Below are positions 1 to 10,616 of a DNA stretch of 64,000 nucleotides, piece after piece. Origin of the DNA: Apis mellifera (taxonomy: Eukaryota > Arthropoda > Insecta > Hymenoptera > Apidae); contig NC_037647.1 in the NCBI RefSeq assembly GCF_003254395.2, positions 4,824,752 to 4,888,751 on the forward strand. The letters are read 5' to 3'. Every line of letters starts with the position of its first letter. The stretch's first letter is position 1. Below the pieces are notes generated by a model. That model worked only from the letters and a program-made list of their open reading frames with translations. It ran no database searches and was not told where the DNA came from. Both the position numbers and the translations under genes were made by a program.

Positions 1-529
1 TAATGTATTAATTCTTTGTATTTAAAATAATATACATTTTATATATATTTAATATTTCAACAATTATAATAATTGAAACTATACAAATCGTACAAGAATA
101 ATATCATTGAATTATGCATTTTTATAACTAAAATAATTATAATGAATGATGTAAATATTATAAATATATATTTTACATAAATAAGTACATCATTACCTTG
201 ACGTCATATAAACTGATAAAACCAATTATAGTTCTTTATGACATGTAATGAGTACATACTTACATATATAAAATTATACGTAAAAAAGCAATGGCAACAG
301 CTGTATGTCAAATTACAAGCAAGTAACATATTTTTAATAAATACCAATGTCACGTATTAATGAAAAAATAAATTGTAATATATGATAATTTTAATTCTAT
401 TAAAACTTCAGAATAATTTGAATAGCGATAGAATACTTAGAGAAAAAATTGGGCCACCGTTATATATGTATAAAAATTGAAAATACCTTTTCTTTCTTCA
501 AATATCGCATATATATAATAGATCATAAA

Positions 530-790
530 TTTTTCTTCCAACTGCACTGAACTTCACTACTTCTTGTACAAATGTACCAGTATTTGGCAACAACTCGATA
601 GATTCTAACATTCCCTCTTCTTTATTCTTCGTGAAAACTGATTTCCCAACTCCATTACATCTCCGCAGAGTAACTGTCTAACATACTATTTGTTGAAGTA
701 ACACGAACTGCCACATTCGTCCAATCAGACTTGTTCTTAACCCCTCTATCTCTCAATAATAAACCAATCATCAGTTAGACTTAAAAAAGC
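530..790 (-). other. G+C-richer island, possible 5' exon or promoter
   Basis: This block is clearly richer in G and C than its flanks and contains a CCAAT sequence near 763. Read on the minus strand it is followed by a plausible splice donor near 488. No long reading frame is present, so if it is transcribed it is probably untranslated leader. The call rests only on composition and one splice-site-like sequence. Confidence 0.2.
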
Positions 791-3589
791 GGTATATTTG
801 GAAACTCTTAATTTTCTATTATAATTATATTTTTTTAATTATTTATAAATCTACTAAATTTATTATTTATATCACGTATTACATAAACGATAAGTTATTA
901 CTAATTTTAATTATATAATATTATAATAATAATATATTATATTGAATATCGAAATAATTAAAAATTTAATTAAATTATTTTAAAATTAAATTGTAATATA
1001 AGTAAGCTATGCATTTAAGCTATGAATTAATTATGATAATTTAAATAATTTTATATATTAGAAATATAATCTGATAATTGAAAAAAAATTTAAATATTTT
1101 GATTTAATTAATAGATCATGAATTGAAACTTGATCTCCCTGTTATTTATCTATAACGTATTTATGTTTCAAATTACTTGAAATATAATACATTTATTCTA
1201 TTTAGAAACAATTCTAGATAATCTTTTAATAACATAATTCTCACATTCATAAATTTAATATTTATAGAAAATTTATAAAAATTTATAATATTTATAGAAA
1301 AAATATTTCTACAATAATAAAACATAACAATAACAAAATATAAATATAGAAAAAATATATATAATAAATAATATTAGTAAATTTTTTACAAAATATTAAA
1401 ATTAATTTAAATAAAAAATAAAATTCAATTAAAACAAAAGAAAAAGATTTCGCGCATTTAAAATAATATAAATATTTTATGACATTTGCTAATATTAAAA
1501 CAATTAAAAAGAAATTTTAAATTATAATAATTATAATAATTTTTTAATTAATAATATATTATAAGCACATTTATTTTAATGATATTTCTTTATAGAAAAA
1601 AGAAAGCTATATATATATATATATCAATGCGGCTAAAATATTGTTTATATATAAAAAAATAACTGCAATTTCAAATTTTTTGACAAATAAGAAAATATGT
1701 ATATTTTATATATAATATACATTATATAATAATTATATAATAATATATATATATATATATATATATCTCTAAAAGTTTTAAGCATTTTTAGACAAATATA
1801 AATCAGAAGATTCTTTACAATGCACTTAAAAGAAAGCTATACGGAAAATTTTATAAATTTCCACAAAAACAGCTAATTCTTGAAATAAAACAGATGTCCT
1901 TTATTTTTTATAACGTTGACCTGAAATTGGAGAAAGGATACTTTCTCCGTTGTTTGTTCTTTATAATACATAGTAAAAGTCAATAGCTTTAAGAAGTTAT
2001 TGAGAAACTTTGATTCAATTTTTAAAAAATAATTAAAAATTTAAAATCTTTTACATATTATCATTCAATTCAATGATATAAAATGATTATTTATAGCAAG
2101 AATATATTAAGAATCAATGTATAATGATAAAATCTCCAAAAAAATCTGTACTTGCAAAAGAATTATTATTGTTATATTATTATTATTATATTTCTATATT
2201 ATTAAGTTTTAGCATATTTTTAAAAATAACAAAAACATTAAAATAGACAGAAACAATAAATAAATAAATAATAAATACTTAATGAATAATGATCTATTTT
2301 TTATAAAATGTAAAAGATTTAAAATCAAGTTAATCTCAATAGAGCTTACATTTTCTTATAATTATTATAATTCTTTGATAATTTTTAGAATATCGATTTT
2401 AATGGTTTTGAAATGTTATCAAAATCAAATTTAATTTAATAAATGCTAAAGTAAGAAGTAGAAATTAAAAATTATCAGATATTATATTAAATCTTATCGA
2501 AAAAATCGAATAAAATTTAAAAAATATAGATTGATATAAAAAAATATGAGTGTAGAAAAATATTGTTTATATAAACGAATTATTTCAATTGATAATTATA
2601 TAATACAATAATGAAATATTGATTAATTAAATAATGAATATATAATGATATTTTTAAAAAGTTTAGTTCTTAAACATAATTCTAAATAGTTATATTATTT
2701 TTTAAGATACAATCAATTTTTCAGTTATAAAAAATATAGAATCTGTTATTATCTGAATACGTTTGACAATTGAATACTAATATTTTTTGAATAATTTTGA
2801 ACAAAAATTTTTTCAATAATTTTTTTTATGATTAAACGATTTGATTATCTATAAATGAAAAAAATTCAATTAATCGAAGATCAACAATATGTGTTGTCCT
2901 GACTTCCCAATTTTTAATAATTTTGTGATCATTTATAAAAAGGAACAGTCTGCTATTAGATTGAATTTTTTTTAAAGATTATAAGTAAAAATATATAAAT
3001 TTCCATTTAAAAAAATTAATTTGATTTTAAAATCTTATATTATTATTTCTATAATTAAATTATATAATTTATAACATAATATATTCTTCTATATTTTTTA
3101 TAAAAACATTTTGAAATTTATTTTGAAGAAACATTACATGATTTTTTTTTTAATAATAATATACATATATATAATATTTCAATACAGAATGATTTGTAAT
3201 GTCTATAGTATAAAGAAATTTATGGCTTAAAATAAAACATAATGAAGTTTTGTTTTTAAGCATATCAAATTTGATTAATTTATCGATCAACTTCCTTAAT
3301 AAACTTGAAATTTGTTTTTCTTTGTATATACTTAATAATTTTCAAATTAATTTAGTTATTTTCAGAAAACTTTTAGTATTATATTATTGAATTTTATTTG
3401 TATGCGTATATTCATGACAATATGTATGTATATTATGTATATATATATCGGCTATTTAAAAATGGCAAACTATATGCATATATATAATAATATAACAAGT
3501 GAGCTTATTCAAGATCTATTTCCTTATAGATTTAAAATCTATTTATATTAAAAACATATTAACAGAATATTAATACATTTTATGGGACA

Positions 3590-3895
3590 ATAAAATAAAA
3601 TATTATAAAAAAAAAACAAAAATTATTAAACGAAAATTGGTTGATTATTAATTTGGCACTTATTTATTAAATTATAACTTTATTAAAATTTAGATAAAAT
3701 GAAATTATATTAGAATGAAATCTTTATCACACTGTTAACTTGTTCTATTTTCATTTTTGGAATCTAATGGAAATTTAAATTGCTTATAATTTAATAAATA
3801 AATCTCAATATCAATATTTTTATATATTAATTTTTATATCTACTTTGCTTCTAGAATCAATTTTCCAAAGATACTCCACGAATATATTAATATTC
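3590..3895. repeat. MITE-like inverted-repeat element, copy A
   Basis: The element has two inverted arms around a centre of about 106 bp. An 18-base segment at 3660-3677 is the exact reverse complement of 3784-3801, and the match continues imperfectly outward. The right arm at 3773-3805 matches 5477-5509 (copy B) at all 33 positions, in opposite orientation. There is no coding capacity. The outer ends are uncertain. A short non-autonomous DNA transposon (MITE) is the most natural reading. I do not recognise the family, and I see no clear target-site duplication. Confidence 0.55.
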
Positions 3896-5409
3896 TGTGT
3901 ATGTATAAGTAAAAAATTAGCTTCGAAAATTGTAATTTCGATCCAGAGATCATTTTATATTTTATTTTCGCATTCCACAGATCCAAAGAATCCATGGAAT
4001 GTTCAAACTCATTGAATGAATGAATACTAAACGTGCTGATATTTGTTCACCCGTTATATCGTGTTTATATCAACAGTTGAAACTTGTGATCACAATTGTT
4101 ACGCGTGCTAAATACATATAGATAGAATTCAATAATAGTACTAAATGTTTTTTGCAAATAATTCAAAAATTAAGACCAATTGTCGATTATATGAAAAAAA
4201 TTATTCAAAATGATATCTTTTACAGCATATTTCCAATATTATTAAAATAATGAGATTAACTTTTCTCATTGATAATTCATTCAAATTTGAAAATAAGATG
4301 AACTTGCAATTCATTTACAATATTTCTTAAAATATTTTTAAACATAAAATTACCATTTTCTTTTTTTTTTCTTATAAATTATTAATAAATATTTTATTCA
4401 TAAATTAGATAAGAAAATAGAAAAATTTAGCAACGCTATCTCACGAATAGATACTTTGATTTATTAATACAAATACAAAACATGGTAAGAGATTTGTGAT
4501 ATCACAAACAAAAAAGTAATATCGCGCAAAAAGAAGACATTTCTTCATCTTTCATCTCTTCACACTCTTTCATCCCTCTCAAATTTCAAATCAATTGATG
4601 ATCGATTGAACTCTAGAATATATTTATATATATTTTTATGTTGTATTTTATATTTCGCATATATTTTCATTTAATACATATACAAACGCATAAAGCAAAT
4701 AAAAATATATAAAAAATATATTCAATTTCTTAAAATATGTACATATATCCCATGTATTCAGAAGATGTCTGTTAGTAATATAATAGAAGATGATTTTTTT
4801 ATAAAAAGATAATCAAAAATAAAAAAATAAAATTTTTTCATTTCAAATGTCGTTTTGACTAATTTCCAATTGAATACAAATAAGCTATTTATAGATGATT
4901 ATTTTACATGTAAAAATAAAATAAAATCATTTAAGTTTTTATTTATGAGAAAATTAAGATTAAACATATACAGTCATATAATCGAATTTTAAAATTTTAT
5001 TTTTTCGAAAACTAATTTTTAAGTGAATTATTTAATTCATAAGTATATACGAATGAACTATTAGTAGAAATTTATTCTATATATAAAAATAAATAATAAA
5101 TATGAAATAAAATTTTTTTAAGATTAGTTTTCGAAGAAATTAAATTTAAAAATTCATCATGTACATAAATATTTTATTGCTCAATTTCAATTTTTTTAAA
5201 CTATAAGTTGAATAAAAAAGTTTTATTGTATATTTATTACTTATTTAAAATTTTCGCATGTAAAATAATCTATTAATAATTTCTTTCGTATTCGGGAATT
5301 AGATATATTTCATTTTATTCGTCATATATATTTAACATATTTTTTTTTAATATAAGTTCATTTTTCCTGGTTATATTTTCATTCTATACAAAATGATAAT
5401 ACAATTGCA

Positions 5410-5700
5410 TGTCACATTTGAAAGATCGATTCGAGATCAAAACAAATATAAAAATTGGTATAAAAAATATCAATTAAGATTTATTTATTAAATTATAAGC
5501 AATTTAAATAAATATAAACAAATATCGCCCTCATAGAGATAGATTTGTTTTAATCTGTTTCCGTTTTGTTTTATCTAACGCAAACTTAAATTTGCTTAAT
5601 AAATAAATCTTAACTGATACTTTTGTATATATAAACTTTTGTGTTTTAGTCTCTATAATTGACCTTTCAAAGATAACTCATAAATATATCAACATCTTGT
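5410..5700. repeat. MITE-like inverted-repeat element, copy B
   Basis: The left arm (about 5420-5510) and the reverse complement of the right arm (about 5590-5690) align through TTTGAAAG, an A-rich spacer and then TTAAGATTTATTTATTAA. The right arm lacks about 7 bases relative to the left. The left arm shares 33 identical bases (5477-5509) with the right arm of copy A. The centre (about 5525-5575) is G+C-richer and carries no reading frame. The interpretation is the same as for copy A. Confidence 0.55.
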
Positions 5701-6378
5701 ATAGCAATTATTTTTAAAAATGGTACTAATAAAAATATATTTATAAATAATCCATATAAATTATAATAAATAATACTTTATAAATAAAATTATTTCAATA
5801 CTTTCTTTATATTTATTTAATTTATGTAAAATAGATTTTATAGAAATTTTATTTGTTTAATATCTCTAAATATAGTTATATATTATTAAATTATTAAATT
5901 ATTTAATAACTGATATCAATTATTACAAAAAGAAAAAAGCATAAAATATATATTTTATATATATTTTAATGTTAATAAATAAATGTTAAATTACAAATCA
6001 AACATTTCAAATAATTTATTTTCTGTACTTTTATTACATTTTTCTTTGTATTACATGAAAGTAATGATACAAATGTCTTAACAATAATTAAAAAAAAAAA
6101 CATTTAAATCAAAATAAGGATTAGGAAAAGAATAAACTCATTTGATACTTTTAAAGGAAAATTTATTATCATAAAACTTGATGAAAAACCCTTTCATGAT
6201 CAATTATTAGTTTTGAATAACAATTTGTTCCTGTCATTCTTGCATGTAATAATCGCTTAAGCCACCATAAAGCTTCAGAAGAAATTTATTTAAACCAAAG
6301 ATAATCGCAGAATGAGGAAGAAAACTGAACATTGTTACGAACAATTAAGGAAGAATAAAATAATACCTTAATTAATGT

Positions 6379-9007
6379 TTATTCTTTTTTAGAAGCCACA
6401 GCCTGTTTGGCCTGATGAGCTTGCAATACAGCTACGGCCTCTTCAACCTTGGCTTTCAGCGATTCATTATGCTCCAACATGTGTAGAAGTTCTGAATTGT
6501 CGATTTCCAACAACATTCCTGTAATCTTTCCAGTAAGTTGTGGATACATACATTGAATCAATGGGAAAAGACGTTCTCCCAACATTTGTTTCTGCTCTTG
6601 TGGTGGAGCAGCTGCCAACATTGAGGCAGTTAGTGGTTCTTGGCCTTGAATATGAACAGCTTGCTGAACAGGAGTAGGAGCAGGGATTGCCATTGCTTGT
6701 GGTGGATTACGCATGTTTGAAGTGTATTTATAATTTGACGGACGGCTTTGAGCTGAAACTCCCACTGCTGGACCAGCCATGGAACGATTTTGCATATTTG
6801 CACCACCAACCGCTTGTTGACCTAAATTAATAAGAAAAATTATAAAAATTCTTATTTATAAAACTTAAATATAAAAAAATTGCATAAAAGTTCAATATTT
6901 ATTACCTGTGATAGGTCTGGCAGATAAAGTATTTCGCATAGTACCAGCTTGTGCAGTGGGAGCACGTGGTGCAGCTCTAAATGGACCTTGCATTGTAGCA
7001 AAACCAGAACTTCCAGTTTGTGCATTGGGTCGTACTTGATTAGGCTGCGCTGGCCAACGTGGAGTTGTACGAATTTGGGCCATCTGTGCAGGTCCATAAA
7101 ATCTTTGTGGTTGAGGAATAGTGGGAACAAAATAATTTCCAGCACCGCCAGGCTGGAAAATTTGACCCATTTGTTGCATTCGCATATTTGCTAAACGTTG
7201 CATATATTGGGAAGCAAGATGTGCTTTGCGATCTTCTTTACGCTGAGCCAGAGCAACATATAATGGTTTAGTAACTATTATGCGACCATTCATCTCTGTT
7301 ACAGCTTTAGTAGCTTCTTCAGGAGCGGAAAAACAGACAAATCCAAAACCTTTGCTGCGTCCTTCTTCCATCATAACTTTAGCAGAGGTAATTGTTCCAA
7401 ATGGTGCAAATTCTTTGCGTAACCGCTCGTCATCTATACTATCATCCAAGTTCTTTACATATAAATTTACACCTTGATAACGATTTAAACGTTCTAATTT
7501 TAATTGTTCGAACTTTCTCTTAAGTTCTTGTTGACGTTCTGCTTTCTTTTGCGCCCGTCCAACATACATACACTTTCCTTCAGCAACCTCTTTTCCATTT
7601 AATTCAAGTACTGCTTGTTCAGCAGCGTCAGGATCTTCAAAAGCAACAAAACCAAAACCTCGAGATTTCCCGTCATCTTTAATCATTACTTTATGACTGG
7701 TGATGGTCCCATATTTTTCAAACATTTCTTTAAGTTTATCATCCGTCATATCTTCTCCAAAATTCTTTACATAAACATTAGTGAAAAGCTTAGCTTTTTC
7801 TCCCAATTCCTTCTCGCGTTCTTTACGAGGTATAAATTTGCCAACATATACCTTTTTTCCATTTAGTAACATGCCATTAACTCTATCAATAGATTTATTT
7901 GCTGCTTCTTCAGTTTCAAAATGAACAAAACCATAACCTTTAGAAACACCAGATTCATCTTGAGCTACTTTGCAACTAAGTATGTTACCAAATGCAGAGA
8001 ACGTATCATACATTGCTTTATTGTCTATGTTTTTATCTAAATTTTTTATAAATACATTTCCAACACCAGATTTTCGAAGAGAAGGATCACGTTGAGACCA
8101 CATGATACGAATAGGCCGCCCCTTTATCATATCAAAGTTCATGGTATCAAGAGCACGTTCCGCTACAACAAAAAAAAATACAAACAATTATATTATTATA
8201 TTATTATAATTAAAAAAATATATAATTTTCGTAAATATTTCTATTAAATTTAATTATTTTTTTCTTAATTTATTTAGTATATATATAATATCATTATTTT
8301 AAAAAATATATTCAATATAAATTACAGATTTCAAAATATTTCCAATTATCTTATGTATATTCTAAATGAATCATAAATAAAGTTACATTACATTGAATAA
8401 TAATTTGAAAAATATATTAATAATGAGAACATATTGAAGAACTAAAATACGTCGATAGAATCATGTGGTATTTTCCTTTTTTCTTTTTATTTTTTATTCA
8501 AGTTATAATTGTATATGTATACAATGAATATGTTGTATATTAAAATCTTTTACTTTTTAGAATATAATAAATTCATATCAAGCTGTTCGATATCACCTGG
8601 AAAATGAAAAAGAAAGTAATAAAAAAATAAGGCATGACTCAACCAACCGTCAATTGCTATCTACTTTGTTCGAAATAGGTTTCAATATGGTGGTATCGTA
8701 TGATCCGAAACACGTGTCAAGCACGGACAAATGATGTAACAAACAGTAATTTTTTTTTAATCTAAAATATTTGATTCAAAAAGAAATAATGAAATATAGA
8801 ATCATTATACTCACCATCAGCCGGTTGCTGGAAGTTAACATAAGCATAACCGAGCGAACGTCGGGTTATCATATCACGACAGACGCGTATCGAGAGTACA
8901 GGCCCAGCTGATGAAAACTTCTCGAAAAGCATCGCCTCGGTGATATCACTATGCAAGTCACCCACATAAAGTGAGGCCATAGGGTAATTCGGAGCTCCCG
9001 GATTCAT
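6379..9007 (-). CDS. pAbp: Cytoplasmic polyadenylate-binding protein (PABPC1 type)
   Basis: The product binds mRNA poly(A) tails in the cytoplasm, bridges to eIF4G and controls translation and decay. Coding exons on the minus strand are 9007-8815, 8162-6906 and 6821-6379, joined by GT-AG introns of 652 and 84 nt. They sum to 630 residues, the family's usual size. Four RRMs are readable at about 12-90, 100-175, 190-268 and 293-370, with RNP motifs such as YVNF, GYGFVHF, GFGFVAF and GFGFVCF. A Pro/Gln/Arg-rich linker follows, then a C-terminal MLLE domain (about 551-625) with the KITGMLLE signature at about 583-590. The initiator ATG has no upstream ATG in the predicted leader. The leader and promoter features are listed separately. 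The gene is head to head with UQCRB. Identification is very secure; exon edges are inferred. Confidence 0.97.
8163..8814 (-). other. pAbp intron 1 with a G+C-richer block and E-box
   Basis: This is the first coding intron of pAbp. Unlike most introns here, its 5' part (about 8580-8750) is comparatively G+C-rich and holds a palindromic CACGTG E-box at 8711-8716. That composition fits an intronic enhancer or an alternative promoter. No exon can be supported. Confidence 0.35.
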
Positions 9008-9152
9008 TGTAATAAGTTCAAAATTCTCTGGTTTTTGGTTTCTCTCGTTCCTTCAATATGGCTTGCGCTCTTCCGACCACGTTGCTCTTTGTAACACAAT
9101 GATTACTATTTTTTTCCACACTTTACTTACGTTTCGCGGTTTTCAGCTACGG

Positions 9153-9215
9153 TTTTTCGATTTTTTTGTTTATATTTTTATAATTTTTATATTTTTTTTG
9201 GTTTTTTTTTTTATA
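9153..9215 (-). promoter_or_regulatory. Oligo(A) tract in pAbp 5' UTR (autoregulatory element)
   Basis: On the mRNA (minus) strand this block is almost only A, broken by a few U, C and G. The longest runs are 12, 8 and 7 consecutive A residues. It lies about 100 nt after the predicted cap site and about 145 nt before the ATG. Vertebrate PABPC1 mRNA has an A-rich 5' UTR element that the protein binds to repress its own translation. The position and base content here match that arrangement; the function is inferred. Confidence 0.7.
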
Positions 9216-9281
9216 GAAGAGTTATTTCACGAATGGAGGTGGGTTGTGTGACCTATTTTGTGGAAAAAGGAGACACAACCA

Positions 9282-9287
9282 CACGTG
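9282..9287. promoter_or_regulatory. CACGTG E-box in pAbp leader
   Basis: A perfect palindromic E-box lies 30 bp downstream of the predicted start site. Myc/Max-family sites just downstream of the start are typical of growth and translation genes in insects. A second copy lies in intron 1 at 8711-8716. Binding is inferred. Confidence 0.4.
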
Positions 9288-9307
9288 AACACAACTCTAC
9301 TCTTAAT

Positions 9308-9348
9308 GAGGAAGAGGCATTGAAAGTAGTTCCCTCTGTGCTTATATA
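9308..9348 (-). promoter_or_regulatory. pAbp core promoter: TATA box and 5'-TOP start
   Basis: On the minus strand TATATAAG occupies 9348-9341. The pyrimidine tract CCTCTTCCTC occupies 9317-9308. The first C of the tract is 31 nt from the first T of the TATA box, the classical TATA-to-start distance. Initiation at that C would give a 5' terminal oligopyrimidine (TOP) mRNA, as known for vertebrate PABPC1. The sequence and spacing are seen directly; the start site itself is a prediction. Confidence 0.65.
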
Positions 9349-9868
9349 CTAACCACTGTACACACTACACGCCAGAAAAGTAGTTCCTTTTATAAATTAC
9401 AACGCCATCTGCATTTAAATCTAGAGTACTTTAAATATTCCTATATGATAAAATATACATTTTATTTTGATAAATCAATTATAATATAATACAATTTTTA
9501 ATACAGAAATATCAATTTTTAGATATTTTTAAATATATTAAATATTTCTTATTTTATTTTAAATAACATATTTGAATAGTGATAAATAAGTTTCGCACTT
9601 TATATAGTTTATAATTATATATTTATTTAATTAAAATAAGAAATTATAATTTCTTTAAAACATTATAATTTATTAACTGCGAAAATATAAAATAATTTAT
9701 GAATTACATTAAAACTAGCTATTATCATATTAGGGATTTATTAAGATAACGTAGGTATTTGTGCAGTAAGATATCTTAAACTTTATTAAGTCAAAGGTAG
9801 AAAAAGTACAAAAAATAGTATTTTCGAACAAGTGTGAGCAATTTAATTACGTACATAAAGAACGTAGA
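9318..9868. promoter_or_regulatory. Divergent promoter region pAbp / UQCRB
   Basis: Some 550 bp separate the predicted pAbp start from the UQCRB ATG. The pAbp side is G+C-richer with the TATA box at 9341-9348. The motif CGCCAT lies at 9403-9408. The rest is A+T-rich, and the UQCRB leader probably begins somewhere in 9740-9868. I see no clear TATA box for UQCRB. Confidence 0.4.
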
Positions 9869-10002
9869 ATGGCAACTTATTTAACAAATTATTTATTACG
9901 TAAATTTCGTAAGTAAATTTTTAATTTATAAAATTCCATAAATAATATTCTTATATAATCATATATATTATATGTAATATGTTATAACATATATGAATGT
10001 GT

Positions 10003-10044
<42 letters not shown>

Positions 10045-10616
10045 AATGTTGTATTTTTATAGCAAATTTACAAAAATGGGCATATGAAGCTGCAGGATTT
10101 AATCAATATGGTATGAAATATTTATGTATATTAATATAATAGTTATTATATGTTCTCAAATTCAAATTTCATTATTCTATGATATAAACAATATATTTTA
10201 AACATAAATTTATTAATAAATCTTACTTTAATTTCAATATTCTAACTCATAATTTTATATATATCTATAGGTTTACATCGAGATGATATTCTTCATGAAA
10301 CTGAAGAAGTACGAGAAGCATTAAAGCGAGTACCACCTCACATAGTAGAAGAACGTGATTTTCGAATTATTAGAGCTATGCAATTAGATTGTCAAAAGAA
10401 AATTTTGCCAAAAGAACAATGGACTAAATTTGAAGATGTAATTTAATACAAATTATTTCAAATTTAATTTTCATATATTTTTATAATTCTTTATATTTTA
10501 ATTTAAAATATTAATATCTAATTTTTATTACTAAATAGGATATTCTTTATCTAACACCCATTATAGAGGAAATGAGAAAGGAACGTGAAGAAAAAGAAAG
10601 ATGGAACGCAGAATAA
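9869..10616 (+). CDS. UQCRB: Cytochrome b-c1 complex subunit 7 (UQCRB)
   Basis: This is the 14-kDa matrix-side subunit of mitochondrial respiratory complex III, which takes part in assembly around cytochrome b. Coding exons are 9869-9908, 10063-10110, 10271-10437 and 10539-10616, totalling 110 residues, the normal length. Landmarks are KWAYEAAGFNQYGLHRDD at about 18-35, ILPKEQWTK in the middle and a charged C-terminal helix rich in Glu, Lys and Arg ending ERWNAE. Only short exons are present, the first having 40 nt, so the gene is easily missed by frame scanning. There is no cleavable presequence, as usual for this subunit. A polyadenylation hexamer AATAAA lies at 10709-10714. Confidence 0.93.
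9990..10041. repeat. (TA)n microsatellite in UQCRB intron 1
   Basis: Nearly uninterrupted TA dinucleotides lie just upstream of the exon 2 acceptor (AG at 10061-10062) of UQCRB. It is a simple repeat and probably length-polymorphic. Confidence 0.8.

Larger units (their letters stand above)
1..6378. other. Long A+T-rich gene-free stretch
   Basis: I see no coding region that can be supported on either strand. The DNA is overwhelmingly A+T with TA microsatellites (for example near 1608-1623 and 1741-1767). It contains two copies of a dispersed inverted-repeat element (about 3590-3895 and 5410-5700, listed separately). Slightly G+C-richer islands lie at about 530-790 and 4480-4620. The first could be a non-coding first exon or promoter of a minus-strand gene to the left, because a plausible donor (AAAG followed by gtattttc, minus strand) sits at about 488, but nothing proves it. 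The stretch may be intergenic or a long intron. The last few hundred bases (about 6150-6378) are probably the 3' untranslated region of the minus-strand poly(A)-binding protein gene. Confidence 0.6.

Noticed and set aside
6852..7866. Several plus- and minus-strand open frames (for example 6949-7194, 7280-7477, 7615-7866)
   Set aside because: They are shadows of the poly(A)-binding protein exons or of their short introns and have no family features.
9063..9251. Plus-strand frame of 62 codons rich in Phe and Ile
   Set aside because: It reads the complement of the oligo(A) leader of pAbp; the Phe-rich sequence comes from the T runs.
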